Shown here: piece after piece, positions 8,148 through 18,594 of the stretch | Layout of the letters: each line of letters begins with the position of its first letter | Position numbering within the stretch: the first letter of the stretch is position 1 | Assembly (NCBI GenBank): GCA_965646165.1 | Contig: CBFFYP010000010.1 | Span: forward strand, 11,904 to 75,903 | Origin: MGBC114844 sp910585855 | GTDB lineage: Bacteria > Bacillota > Clostridia > Lachnospirales > Lachnospiraceae | Reading direction: 5' to 3' | Length of the DNA stretch: 64,000 nt | The notes under the pieces: generated by a model | What the model saw: only the letters and a program-made list of their open reading frames with translations | Databases searched by the model: none | What the model was told of the DNA's origin: nothing | Position numbers and translations under genes: made by a program

Positions 8148-8879
8148 ATGGTATACAAATATTGTGAAGATAGGAATTTTGAAGATTTGGCAAGTGGAAA
8201 AGTTATAGTTCATAGAGCAGGCTATCCTAATTTTCCGGTAAGGCTTGCACAAGAAATATTTAGTAGATGTTTACATCATTTAGATAACCCAGATAGTGTA
8301 TGTATTTATGATCCTTGCTGTGGCGGCGGTTATCTGCTAACAGTACTTGGCTTTTTAAATTTTGAAAGAATAAAGACGATAATAGCTTCTGATATAAGTG
8401 ATGATGCTATACAACTTACCAGCGAGAATTTAACGTTGCTTGATAAAAATGGGCTTAAAAAAAGAATACGGCAAATAAATGATTTATTATCATTACATAA
8501 TAAAAACTCACATATCGAAGCACTAAATAGTGCAACCAATTTATTGGAAATATTGGTAAATTCAACACATGAAATAGAACGCAAAGTGTTTAAAATAGAT
8601 ATTTTATCAAAATTTCCATTAGATAATTCCAATTTTAAAGCAGATATTATATTTACAGATGTTCCATATGGAAATCTTGTCGAATGGCAGAATGGAAATA
8701 AAGATAATATCAATTTGTTGGATCAGCTATTACCAGTAACAAAGGAAAAAACTGTAGTTGCTATATGCTCAGATAAGTCACAAAAATTTCAGTCCGATAA
8801 TTTTCAAAGGATGGAAAAACAAGTAGTAGGTAAACGTTTGTTTCAAATATTTAAATTAGTGAATTTCAGATTAACGTGA
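8148..8879 (+). CDS. AviRa-like 23S rRNA methyltransferase
   Basis: A 243-residue SAM-dependent methylase. HRAGYPNFPVRLAQEIF near the N-terminus and IYDPCCGGGYLLTVLGFL, the glycine-rich SAM-binding motif I in AviRa form, are characteristic. IIASDISDDAIQLTSENL (acidic end of strand 2) and ADIIFTDVPYGNLVEW (catalytic D-x-P-Y/F-like motif) follow. AviRa of Streptomyces methylates a guanine of 23S rRNA and gives avilamycin resistance; relatives in Firmicutes are mostly uncharacterised. ATG at 8148 is preceded by GTGGAG and fits the family N-terminus; the frame is open further up only by chance. Isolated accessory gene; could be a resistance determinant. Confidence 0.8.
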   Translation: MVYKYCEDRNFEDLASGKVIVHRAGYPNFPVRLAQEIFSRCLHHLDNPDSVCIYDPCCGGGYLLTVLGFLNFERIKTIIASDISDDAIQLTSENLTLLDKNGLKKRIRQINDLLSLHNKNSHIEALNSATNLLEILVNSTHEIERKVFKIDILSKFPLDNSNFKADIIFTDVPYGNLVEWQNGNKDNINLLDQLLPVTKEKTVVAICSDKSQKFQSDNFQRMEKQVVGKRLFQIFKLVNFRLT

Positions 8880-9127
8880 CAGTAAATAGCTTAAAAATGT
8901 GATATTAGGTGCGAATGAATGTTCTTAAACTTTATTTGCAAAATCTTTATCAACCGTTTGCGATGCGGCTTGTTTTTTTCGGTCATACTAAAAGCATATG
9001 GAAATGAAGGGGATAAATCAAAGTATCTTCTGATCGTTGACTATGGCGGAGGTTATGTGATTCCTATAATGGAACGATATCGGATGTATATGTTCCTATC
9101 AAAATTAAAATAGGAGTATATAAGGAA

Positions 9128-10273
9128 ATGGATGAAAAAACGATAAACAGTTTAATTGAGAAATTGGATAAGAAACAGCTGCAGGAGCTTATCACATATA
9201 TTGTCAGCGTAAATGAGTCTGCTAAAGAGTTGCTGCTTCATTATTGCCAAAAAAAGGAGTCAGGTGTAAAGACAGATAACTATGCAATGATAATTGAAAG
9301 CAAAATACAACAGAATTGGAAGATTGCAGCAAGGATTATTGAAGAATTTGATATGTATGGCGGCGGTTCTGAGTCAGACGAAAAGGATGCCTGTGCGGCA
9401 CTTGAGGAAATGATAAAATTGTTGGAAGATAATGAGATATCGTGGATTGTAAGAAAAGAAATATTAGATGAAATGCTTGAATTTGTGGCATCTGACAATA
9501 GTGGTTTTACAGATTATTTGGAATTGGCAGCTTATTATAGGAAGAATAATGATAAGGCGATGGCTTTAAAAATTGTATTGGAAGGGTTAGATAAGGCGAA
9601 GGGAAGATTAGACGAAATATATAAATATTTGTTTCAATATTATGAAGAGAATAAAAATGAAGCAGCATTAGAAAAGTTATATGCAAAATCAGAAAAAAGA
9701 AACAGAAATCAGGATACAATAACGGAATTAATGTATCAGTATTATCAGAAAAAAGGAAACTATGGAAAGCAGAAGGAAATGTTATTAAAGTTGTTATCAT
9801 GTTGTGACAACAGAGAATTGTGCAAATTTTATCAGAAATGCAGACAGGATTTATCGAATGAAGATTTTAGAAAAGAAGAACCTGCTATTTTGAATATAAT
9901 AAAGAACCGTAATTTATCCGCTTATTTTGATATCCTTATGGATAAAGGAGAAACAAAAGAAATTATTGAATATCTTACACAGCATCAGTCGTACAGATTT
10001 TGGAATTTAGATCAGGGACATTATTTCAGTAAACGCTTATCTGATGAATATCCACAAGAAGTGGTTGATATGTATTGGAAAGAGGTTGCTTTTTATGTTG
10101 GTTTAGGTAGAGAAAAGAATTATGCTTATGCAGTGGAGGTGTTAAAAGAAATTCAGACGATTATGAAAAGGAACAAGTGGACAAATGAATGGAATAACAG
10201 ATATAAGATATTTTTGGAAGAACATAAGAGAAAAAAATTATTATTAAAAGTATTGGAAAGTTTTAAAGCATAA
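9128..10273 (+). CDS. Helical-repeat (TPR/HAT-like) protein of unknown function
   Basis: A 381-residue, almost entirely alpha-helical protein: MDEKTINSLIEKLDKKQLQE, then repeated helix pairs such as YLELAAYYRKNNDKAMALKI, EIYKYLFQYYEENKNEAAL and ELMYQYYQKKGNYGKQKEML. The ending EHKRKKLLLKVLESF and the overall layout resemble the C-terminal helical half of SWIM zinc-finger proteins, but no SWIM (CxCx..CxH) motif is present, so it may be a split or stand-alone version. No signal peptide. GGAGTATATAAGGAA precedes the ATG. Function unknown; a protein-interaction scaffold is the reasonable inference. Confidence 0.7.
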   Translation: MDEKTINSLIEKLDKKQLQELITYIVSVNESAKELLLHYCQKKESGVKTDNYAMIIESKIQQNWKIAARIIEEFDMYGGGSESDEKDACAALEEMIKLLEDNEISWIVRKEILDEMLEFVASDNSGFTDYLELAAYYRKNNDKAMALKIVLEGLDKAKGRLDEIYKYLFQYYEENKNEAALEKLYAKSEKRNRNQDTITELMYQYYQKKGNYGKQKEMLLKLLSCCDNRELCKFYQKCRQDLSNEDFRKEEPAILNIIKNRNLSAYFDILMDKGETKEIIEYLTQHQSYRFWNLDQGHYFSKRLSDEYPQEVVDMYWKEVAFYVGLGREKNYAYAVEVLKEIQTIMKRNKWTNEWNNRYKIFLEEHKRKKLLLKVLESFKA

Positions 10274-10391
10274 AGGAAAAGTAGGGCTGATATTGTTTTT
10301 CATAATATAAGGGATTGTTTTTGACAGAGATCAGGTAAAGAAAATTGGTGGAAGAGATAAAAGAAAAAATAAAGTTAAAAAATGATATTTA

Positions 10392-10436
10392 AATCCGCTT
10401 ATAGAGCAGATAGAAGCTGGCTATAAGCGGATTTTT
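10392..10436. terminator. Bidirectional-type hairpin terminator
   Basis: AATCCGCTTATAG at 10392-10404 pairs perfectly with CTATAAGCGGATT at 10420-10432, followed by a T-run. An A-run precedes the left arm. It separates the converging helical-repeat gene (+) and large surface protein gene (-). Confidence 0.8.
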
Positions 10437-10515
10437 TATGTACAAAGTTGATATGTAGAAAGGAATTGTTATACGGGGGATGCCTTGTACATTATTTTGT
10501 GCAGTTTTTATAATT

Positions 10516-13500
10516 TTATGGATTTTCGATCCAAACTCCATCGGAATTCACATAGTAGTTATCAATCCATGTATCGGTTAGTAATGTACCTTCTTCATTG
10601 AAGTAATACCATTTGCCGTTGATAAGCTGCCATCCGGTATACATTTTGCCTTTTGTTCCGTCTGAAATTGGATTGAGGTAGTACCAGTGATTATTGATAA
10701 ACTGCCATCCGATACACATTTTGCCTTTTGTTCCGTCTGAAACTGGGTTGAGGTAATACCAGTGATTGTTATGGAGAAACCATCCAGTTATCATATAGCC
10801 TTGATTGTTGAAATAGTACCATTCAAAAGTGCCTCGTAAGGAAGCTGATACCATGTGTTCGAAAGCCATGAACCGTCTGGATTTTTGCACCACCATCCAG
10901 CTTCATCCTTTATCCAAGAATCATCATTATAGGCTATTAAATCAGTAGTAACAGGATTATCTGTTTGATTTACGTTTTCATTGCTATTTGGATTTTCACT
11001 TACATTTGAATTGCTATTGCTGGAACTTTCGTCATTACTGCTGGAACTATCATTATCATCGGAACTGTCATCGTCATCATCAGAACTATTATTGTTGTTA
11101 TTTCGAACTTCTAATCTAAAATTCTGTGCAGTACGCTTTAATTCTTTATTTTCGTCCTTTCCTACACGGAACTCCGCTGCAATCGTATTCGAGCCACTTA
11201 CAGTTTTATTCTCAAATGTCTGACTTCGAATAGTAATTCTTGTACTACCACTATCTGCTAAGTAATCTTCTCCACCGACTAATTTTTCACCATTCAGCCA
11301 AAGAGCGATAAACTCTCCATACTCACCAGAAGAAACAAATAATTGATCATTTGTATTATTTAAAATATAGTTATAAGTTCCTCTTTCTTGACCGATTGGT
11401 TGTTCAATAATATAACCTTCATCAGATGCTGTATAAACATTGGCATTGGTATTATCATTTACAATTAAAGTTAATTCCGCATTAGAAGATCCAAATTCGG
11501 AACTGCTATTAATTACTTCTAATGTAATTGGGAATTCACCAGATTCCAACGGAACACCATATAATTCTCCATTACGTCTTAACTCCATACCCTTTGGCAA
11601 AGAACCTTCTTCAATCGCATAACTCACTTGATTCCAGCTATACTTGTTATTATTCTGAATCATCGTACCATACGGAACATATTTTACGGCTGCAGGAAGT
11701 TCTTTTGTTACAATACAAGGATCTCCGACTGTACCAGTTAAAGTTAAAACCATTAAAGTCGTATCATTTGATTTAATCGTTAATGTACCAGAAATTTTTG
11801 CACCGTCTGGAATATCATCTTTTGCCTGAACACGAATCTTTGCTAGATTTTGTAATTCTCCATAATCAGTTGTTTTTTCTATATCATTAAATCCTAATAA
11901 ATCAAACGTCCCATGAAGTGTCCAATAATCATTTAATTCAATTACATCCGATGTCAATTCTACCGATAAAGAAGGAATACTATTTTTTCCTGCATTAATC
12001 AGTAAAATATCATGTTGATAATTGTGATATCCATCCAAAGAAACTTCTCGTGTAGAATAAATAACATTATCTTTTATTTCCGTGTGTGAACTGCTATCTT
12101 CTAAACTATTGATATAAAGTTCATTTGTTTCATCATTTGCTTTTAAAATTCGAAGCCAATAATTTTTTGAAGCACGTCCGCTTTCTGCAGATACTGTATA
12201 CTGAACGAAACCTTTTGAAAAATCATGAAGACTTTCACCACTTACTTCTGGAGAACTGCTTCCTTCTGCATATAATTTCGCACCATAGTAAATATTAAAT
12301 TGTGGTGCTAACTGTGTTAAATCCACATCTTCTCCCACCAAAACAGTCAAATACTCAAATTCAGAATAAGAATCTTCGCTATTTGATATAGTATAATGAG
12401 GAACGGATTTTCCATTACTATCCTTTATTCCAGTAAAAGTCAGCTCTGTTATATCATTAAATCGATCCGCATCTATCTCTTCTTTTATTTCTTCATGATA
12501 ACTAGAAACTTTACCTGTTTCTGTTTTAAAGCAAAATTGATAAATTTCTTGCTTTTCCTCTTCATCATTGCCTACAAAAATACTAACATAAACTCCTTGG
12601 CTATAATCTGCCGGATATCCTTCTTCACTAAATAAAGATTCTTTTATATCTTTTGCATTTGCTGCTGTAGCTTCTGCTATAGAAGAATATTTTCCAATAT
12701 AAGCAGCCGTTACATCAGAAGAATAATCTATATTAACTATACCATTTTTATAGTAAAACAATTTTTGATGATAAATACCATTTGCCGCATATTCTTTATA
12801 TAAAGTATAAGTGACATATCTACATCCATCTTTTATAACAGAAGTATCTTTATATACAATTGTAATCGGTTTTGTTCCTACCCTAAACTCTAAATCTCTA
12901 TCAATTCCATTACTCCTAGTGTATAAGTAAAGATCTACTGGTAAACAGCCGATAACTTGTTCTGTTTCATTAAAAACAACGATTGTAATCCAAAAATCTT
13001 TATTTCTTTGTATTGCATATCCAGTATCTATTTGTGATAAATCTGCATTATAGATTTGATCTGTAATTTCTACCCCTGAGATTGCTTCGGAAGCAGATTT
13101 ATATTTTCCTTCATAGATTTTAACACTTTTAAAATGCGGCTCAGGAAATATAGATGGATTAATCGTTAATTTCATGTAAACTTGTGGAAAATCTTTTATA
13201 TCATTATACAAAACATATGTTCTCAATTTATCTCGAAGCCAGTTATTCTCTAATATATTAATATTTGTACGATTTCCCGTTTCATCTTGAACACAAAGTG
13301 TTGGAATAAGCCAATCTTTTGATTCTTTTGTTTTAACTGTTACAAGATAGCGAATGTTTTTCATATTAAGCTGATCTGCATCTCCAACAATCATTTCATA
13401 TGTCGAATAACTCGTATTATTTTTTAAATCAATAATATCTCCCGAATTTATAATCTGAGAACCATCTAGCCATACTACTTTATCGGTATCTTTCAATGAA

Positions 13501-14471
13501 TTTTCTCCAGTAAAGATAGAATAAAGAGATACCATAGTAAGTTCCACTGGTGTATAAGAAGTTAAATCTACCGTTAACTTAATTTCCTCTAATGGCAATA
13601 AAGATAATTCATCTGCTCCATCTTCATCCACAAATTCTTTTTCTTCTGGATATACAGTCACAATATCTCCTGCAATATTAAGGCTCATTTGAGTAACAAC
13701 TGTACCATCAAAATATGCAGATACATAAAAGGTATGTCCCCCTATTTCAATACTGTCATCTGGAGAAAGAAACCACTGATTTGTCACTTCTCCCTGATAA
13801 GTGAATTGTACTTCATACGGAAAAAATGGATTTTCTTCTGGAATTTGAATGGTATAACTATCATCCTCTTCAAAGCAAGCATCCCCCAATTCTCTCTCAA
13901 AAAAATCTTCTTTACTGACAACATGATATACTTTTTTGCCAGTATTAAATAAAACTTCTTCTGTTGACTTTATTTCTTGAGTAGAAGAAGATTCCTCCTC
14001 TGTAGTAGTTTCCTGAACAGAAGAAGATTCCTCCTCCGTAGTAGTTTCCTGAACAGAAGAAGATTCCTCTTCTGTAGTAGTTTCCTGAACAGAAGAAGAT
14101 TCCTCTTCTGTAGTAGTTTCTTGAACAGAAGAAGATTCCTCCTCTGTAGTAGTTTCCTGAATAGAAGAAGATTCCTCTTCCTTGGTAGTTTCCTGAACAG
14201 AAGAAGATTCTTCTTCCTTAGTTATTTCTTCTGTGGTTTCATTTTCAGAAGATTCTTCTTCCGTTAAAGTTTCTGAGTCTGTTACAGACTCTTGTTTGGT
14301 TTCATTTTCTGACGTAAGTTCTTCCGGTTCTACTTGAACTACATTTGCCGGAGTAGTTTCTGCAGTTTTTTGGACACCTGCGGCAAGCAGTGTTGTGCCG
14401 GATTGTGCCAAAAAGGAAGCTGCAAGTGTAACTGCCAGAAATTTTTTGAGTTTTCTTTTGAGTTTTCTCAC
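10516..14471 (-). pseudogene. Giant secreted cell-wall-binding surface protein, frameshifted before its C-terminal repeats
   Basis: The first frame (14471-10791, 1226 residues) has a signal peptide (MRKLKRKLKKFLAVTLAASF, cleavage near LLAAG), a Ser/Thr/Glu-rich stalk of seven 12-residue repeats (SSSVQETTTEEE type), a long beta-rich ectodomain with cadherin-like/putative-Ig blocks (KELPAAVKYVPYGTMIQ.., GELYGVPLESGEFPITLEV), a Ser/Asn/Asp linker, and the first wall-binding repeat (GWWCKNPDGSWLSNTWYQLP). It then leaves frame at about 10830: one missing G in GAG-GC would restore E-G-T-F-E-W. The other frame continues to 10516 with three YYLNP/GW repeats (ITGWFLHNNHWYYLNP, CIGWQFINNHWYYLNP, YTGWQLINGKWYYF) and ends YYVNSDGVWIENP. 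Without them anchoring to wall polymers would fail. A recent mutation or a sequencing error are both possible. Confidence 0.85.
13977..14228 (-). repeat. 36-bp tandem repeat, seven units, inside the surface protein gene
   Basis: Seven in-frame 36-bp units encode SSSVQETTTEEE with small changes (T to K, V to I). Central units are nearly identical at DNA level, so unit number can change by slippage without breaking the frame. The encoded stalk near the N-terminus is acidic and Ser/Thr rich. Confidence 0.9.
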
Positions 14472-14650
14472 GTTTTTAATATCCTCCTATTTTTTTGTTT
14501 TGAGTGATTTTTGCCGTTTTTTAGACAGATACTATTCACTCATTTTTATTGTAAATGCGAAATTGCCGCATATTACCAAGTTAGACAAAAAGCATTGCTG
14601 TAAAAGTATAAAAGTATTCTACATAGGATATCAGATTAGAGGAATACATA

Positions 14651-14795
14651 GCGAAAATTCAAAGAGAGGTCTACACAGGGTCATCATTTCCTGTCGGCAC
14701 TTAGATGCTGTATTTTAGCATCTTAGTGTCCGCTACGAAGAAATGCTAAGCGAAAGCGGCTCGGAGTAGACCTCTCTTTGAATTTTGGCGTCCCC
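14651..14795 (-). repeat. Hairpin element family 1, copy A
   Basis: Full copy on the minus strand. Outer arms AAAATTCAAAGAGAGGTCT (14654-14672) and its exact complement (14768-14786) form a perfect 19-bp stem. Inside is the shared core (TTAGCATTTC, CCGAC-GGAAATGATGACCC forms) and the inner hairpin GATGCT/AGCATC. It fills most of the 412-bp gap between the kinase gene and the surface protein gene; the rest (14472-14650, 14796-14883) shows no gene. Confidence 0.85.
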
Positions 14796-14883
14796 CTCCA
14801 AGCAACTACATAAAAATATAAACAAACCTTAATATCAAATTTAACCTCAAAACCATAAATCGAAATAAATATCCCTCTATATT

Positions 14884-17835
14884 CTAATTCTGAGTGATTT
14901 TCTCCATTTCTTTTTGAGCAAGTGCAATCAGCTCATTTTTATTATAAATACAAGACTGCCGCATATTACCAGTTGGATAATCAAACAGCAATGTTTCTCC
15001 AACAACATCACAAAGATAAGGCAAATCTGCCAAAACTTCACACTTTTCATTTAAAAGTTGTTCATAAAAATAGCCGTCTGTTGTAATATATTGTGTAACA
15101 ATAAAATCCCCAGCCTGAGTAACATAAGTAAGATAATCTTCTTTTTCTAACTCCCGAATCCGTTTCCCCGTCTTTTGATCATAAACTATTGGCGTACCAT
15201 GAAGCGGGGATTCAATTCGCAGTTTCTCTGTAAAAAATTCTTCATAAAGGGATGCATCCGGTATTTCTTCCAATCTTTCAGACAGCAGAGAACCATCCTT
15301 TGCACTGTAGACAGCAGTTGTTCCATCATTATAAATTACCTCTAACCATGAATCCGTCCCCTCTCTGATATACTGCTGATCATAGACCTGTTCAGCATTC
15401 GGAATAGAAACTTCTTGGATTAACTCTCCATTGATCTGATACAAACGAAACTGCTGATAAGAAAACAGCATAACAGTTTGTCCATCTGCACTAAGCCGTG
15501 TTTCATCATGCGGATAAGTCGGGTCATAAGAAAATAATTCCATATCTGGATAACTTTCATATTGCAAAATAGGAATAGTCGGCATATCTCTGTTTCCAAT
15601 CAGTGCAGTTCCATTTGCTATTTGTACAAAATCACCACCAGATTCTTTTTCCAAACGGGCAATCAGTGTTGCATTTTTATCAAAAAACCAAAAAGCATCC
15701 TGTGAGGCAACAAGTGTATGCTGTTCACTTCTGGCAAAACTTTGAATGATTTCTGACATTGTAACAAGTGGTGTCTGTTCCCCTGTAACCGGATGAATTT
15801 TTACAAAAAGATCTTCTGTCTGTACATAGATCCCATTTTCATCTGTCTGTACATGAAAGGCACTTTCCGATGCAAACCCTCCTGTCTGTTCTGCTGCCTC
15901 AGTATCAATTATTGCAAAAACCGATTCTTCTGCATTGGTTGCAGAAAAAGCAAAATACTGTTGAAAAAAGCCTCCTTCAAAATGAGTATAACCAGAAGTT
16001 TCATCAAACAGCAGCAGATCATTTTCAGGATTGTCTAATTGGTAAATCTGTAAAGAACCATCTGAAAAACTAACTCCTAATTGTGTACCATCATAATTGA
16101 GTGCCAGCAAATTATCATTTGGATTGGCGAAACTGTCATTTATTGTAACCCGCTGGTGACGCTGTTCAAAATCAACCGTAGATTTGATTTCCCCATCAGC
16201 AGTGGAATAGATAGTAGCAAAAGGTTCATCTTTATATACCGCAGCAGCACTCTTTTTATCTGCAGAAATACATAGAGAGGTAGCGGGTTTTCCGCTCCAC
16301 AATTCGGTCTTTTTGTCAATATCATATGCCGTTAGTCCTTCCTTACCGGCATAGAGGACAGTATGATTATCTAAATAGGTAACTTCAGCTAAAGCAGAAT
16401 CCGCTGCTGGAAGAACCGTTAGCAATTCAGCAGTGGCAGTATCAAAAACAGCAATCGAAGAGGCATAGATACAAGAAGCCGTCTTTCCGTCTGGAGCGAT
16501 AGCCAGACAAAACGGAGCGGAAGGAAGTGTCAATGTCTTTTGTATCCGGTAACCGTCTGATAAATCATAAACACCTAATGCTTCAGCAAGAACCCGCTGT
16601 GCCTGTGGAATAGGAGCGGGATCTAAAAATGCTGTTTTTGTCGGCAGTGCAGCAAGTGCATATCCGATTGCAGCAGTGGGATCACCCTCTGCTAAAGCTG
16701 TTTTTGCATACTCTGCCAGTTTTAGCCAGCTTTCTGTTGTTTTCATTCGTTTTAGACCAGCCATAGCCGAAAGTACTCCAGATGCAAAAACAACAGAAAA
16801 TAAAATACCTGCAATCAAAGTATGTTTTTTTAAACGTCGTGTCCGTGGATCATTTTCACGAAGATGGGAAAAATCCCATAGCATTTCTTCTGCTGTCTGG
16901 TAGCGAAGATCTGGATTTGGATTCATAGCTTTAGAAATAATTTTTATAATCTGCGGACTGACCATCTCTTCTGACAGCGGAATAACCTCTTTTGCATTTT
17001 TCATGGGACGCTGCCCACTTAGCAAATGATAAAGAGTTGCACCAGTACTGTAAATATCCGAGCGAATATCTGGAACAATCATCATTTTTTTAGAAGAAGC
17101 CGCTGTTTTAGAAGGAGATAGTGGTTCAGAAGTTGCATAAGTTACTGTCTGTGTTTCAGACAGAACCACTGTTTCTGTCCGATCGGAGAGCTGATTCGGA
17201 TCGGATTGGCTGAAATCTGCATTTTGATTTAAGTTAGAATTTCTGCCCGATCGATTTGTATAAGTGGTATCACTTCCACTAGAGGAAAAATCCAGTCCGT
17301 AGTGTTCCGGGGAAGCATATCCATCGCTGCAGCCAATAACATTTACCTCTCCTAGAGCAAGGGCGATATTAAAATCAATTAAACAGATGGTATTGTCAGC
17401 AGTAACCATTAAATTGGCAGGTTTGATATCACTGTGTACAAATCCACGAGGAGGATTTCCATGGGTAGGACTGTGTAGATAACAAAGTGCTTCTAAAAGC
17501 TGTTTTGCCCATTGGATGATTTGAGGCTGTGAAAATTTCTCTCCTCTTTTCAGAGGTTTATCTAAACTTTCTCCTTCAATATAATCCATAACAGTATAGA
17601 CGGTTTCTCCCTCTACAAAATAATCATAAACTTGGGGAATATAGGAATGACTTAGATCCTTTAAAATATCAACTTCACGCCGCAGCAGTTCCGGGCGGGT
17701 TGTAATTTTTCTTTTGTCTGCTTTTAAAACTACATATTTTTCCAGACGCAGATGGTAGGCTAAAAAGACATTTCCACCGCCTCCTGCACCGATTTTTTTA
17801 ATCACTTTATAAGTTGAGTCAATAATTTCTGACAT
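14884..17835 (-). CDS. Transmembrane Ser/Thr protein kinase with extracytoplasmic beta-propeller-like domain
   Basis: A 983-residue protein. The N-terminal Hanks-type kinase shows the glycine loop GAGGGGNV (16-23), Lys38, HSDIKPAN (134-141) and D154 in IDFN (the usual DFG is DFN), then SPEHYG at 175-180. A Ser/Thr/Asn-rich insert at 182-250 follows the activation segment and could be an autophosphorylation site. One membrane helix lies at about 338-360 (LIAGILFSVVFASGVLSAMA). The outer roughly 620 residues are WD40/PQQ-like beta repeats (YDLSDGYRIQKTL, LAIAPDGKTASCIYAS). It would sense outside signals and phosphorylate cytoplasmic proteins. A candidate target is the FHA protein at 30.5 kb, with the PP2C phosphatase at 32 kb as antagonist. 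It forms an operon with the small membrane protein just upstream. Confidence 0.9.
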   Translation of the reverse strand: MSEIIDSTYKVIKKIGAGGGGNVFLAYHLRLEKYVVLKADKRKITTRPELLRREVDILKDLSHSYIPQVYDYFVEGETVYTVMDYIEGESLDKPLKRGEKFSQPQIIQWAKQLLEALCYLHSPTHGNPPRGFVHSDIKPANLMVTADNTICLIDFNIALALGEVNVIGCSDGYASPEHYGLDFSSSGSDTTYTNRSGRNSNLNQNADFSQSDPNQLSDRTETVVLSETQTVTYATSEPLSPSKTAASSKKMMIVPDIRSDIYSTGATLYHLLSGQRPMKNAKEVIPLSEEMVSPQIIKIISKAMNPNPDLRYQTAEEMLWDFSHLRENDPRTRRLKKHTLIAGILFSVVFASGVLSAMAGLKRMKTTESWLKLAEYAKTALAEGDPTAAIGYALAALPTKTAFLDPAPIPQAQRVLAEALGVYDLSDGYRIQKTLTLPSAPFCLAIAPDGKTASCIYASSIAVFDTATAELLTVLPAADSALAEVTYLDNHTVLYAGKEGLTAYDIDKKTELWSGKPATSLCISADKKSAAAVYKDEPFATIYSTADGEIKSTVDFEQRHQRVTINDSFANPNDNLLALNYDGTQLGVSFSDGSLQIYQLDNPENDLLLFDETSGYTHFEGGFFQQYFAFSATNAEESVFAIIDTEAAEQTGGFASESAFHVQTDENGIYVQTEDLFVKIHPVTGEQTPLVTMSEIIQSFARSEQHTLVASQDAFWFFDKNATLIARLEKESGGDFVQIANGTALIGNRDMPTIPILQYESYPDMELFSYDPTYPHDETRLSADGQTVMLFSYQQFRLYQINGELIQEVSIPNAEQVYDQQYIREGTDSWLEVIYNDGTTAVYSAKDGSLLSERLEEIPDASLYEEFFTEKLRIESPLHGTPIVYDQKTGKRIRELEKEDYLTYVTQAGDFIVTQYITTDGYFYEQLLNEKCEVLADLPYLCDVVGETLLFDYPTGNMRQSCIYNKNELIALAQKEMEKITQN

Positions 17836-17848
17836 ATCGATTCCCCCT

Positions 17849-18004
17849 CTATTTTTCTTTTTTTCCGTATTCTGTATCTAACTGAGTATTTAGACGTATT
17901 CTTTTTACCTGCAAAATGCAGAAATATAAAACAGCAATTAGAAAAGAACCAGCAGCAGCAGTAATTCCACCATAAAATAGAAGTTCATCGGTTAGCCAAA
18001 TCAT
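17849..18004 (-). CDS. Small single-span membrane protein
   Basis: A 51-residue ORF starting MIWLTDELLFYGGITAAAGS with a hydrophobic helix ITAAAGSFLIAVLYFCIL and a basic/acidic tail KRIRLNTQLDTEYGKKEK. A GGGGGAAA ribosome site stands 7 bases before the ATG, and the stop lies 13 bp before the kinase start, so the two are cotranscribed from the promoter at 18097-18125. The helix followed by positive residues predicts an outside N-terminus. Possible kinase partner or regulator; no family recognised. Confidence 0.7.
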   Translation of the reverse strand: MIWLTDELLFYGGITAAAGSFLIAVLYFCILQVKRIRLNTQLDTEYGKKEK

Positions 18005-18096
18005 AAGAATTTCCCCCTTTACTCATCCAATAAAATGATATTTTATATAACTAGATGTAGTTTATTTGCTAAAAAGTAAAATCTGGTATAATTGCT

Positions 18097-18125
18097 ATTA
18101 TCGACACAAAAAGCAAAATTGTCAA
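18097..18125 (-). promoter_or_regulatory. Sigma-A-type promoter for the small membrane protein - kinase operon
   Basis: On the minus strand TTGACA (18125-18120) and GATAAT (18102-18097) are separated by 17 bp, leading into the ORF at 18004 after about 85 bp. Confidence 0.7.
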
Positions 18126-18245
18126 GTAATATTCTAAAAAAAAATAAATAAAGTGTAAAATAAGTTCGGTGGGGGGTAAAAACAAGAATTTATAGTAATT
18201 TGTACTTTTATATAAAATAATAAAATAAATTTTTAGAAAGTTATA

Positions 18246-18274
18246 TTGCAATCTGTCGAAGAGTAGGGTATACT
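18246..18274 (+). promoter_or_regulatory. Sigma-A-type promoter, plus strand, with long leader to the LRR gene
   Basis: TTGCAA and TATACT are 17 bp apart. The next gene starts at 18595, giving a leader of about 310 nt. The leader contains a lone AAGGAGG at 18345-18351 without a convincing ORF, and a TTTGTGG/CCACAAA hairpin around 18417-18446. Whether this is a regulated leader is unknown. Confidence 0.5.
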
Positions 18275-18594
18275 GTAAATGAGTAAATTAAAAAATGGCA
18301 TAACATAATAGAAGAGGAGAAATCTAAAATAAATTTAAATTTTTAAGGAGGTAATAAAGAATATTTGAATGGTATATATTGTTTTTTATAAGATATCATC
18401 CTTTGAAGGTCATTGTTTTGTGGGCAAAAATAGCATAGCCACAAAAAGGCTTGATGTCTTTATTTTTGAGTTATTTTTTATAACTTTGGTCAATTTTTAA
18501 ATTTGTTCATTTAGAAACGCTAGAAAAAAGGATAAGAAGTTCTATATATTTGATATAGTGTTTTTATATTTAATTAAAATTGGGAGGGGATAAT
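18275..18594 (+). other. Long AT-rich leader or intergenic region
   Basis: No supported gene. A 43-codon frame from ATG 18372 (MVYIVFYKISSFEGHCFVGK...) lies 20 bp past an AAGGAGG, too far for normal initiation. No known riboswitch pattern was recognised. Confidence 0.4.

Noticed and set aside
8919..9113. 64-codon ORF between the methylase and the helical-repeat gene
   Set aside because: No ribosome site, no recognisable family, and neighbouring frames contain equally plausible debris.
13977..14267. 96-residue plus-strand ORF with RRRFLLCSSFLN repeats
   Set aside because: Antisense shadow of the 36-bp coding repeat in the surface protein gene.
18410..18480. Cyclic-di-GMP riboswitch-like segment (GGCAAA ... 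AAAAAGGC) in the LRR leader
   Set aside because: The conserved hairpins and receptor motifs of the known class are not present.
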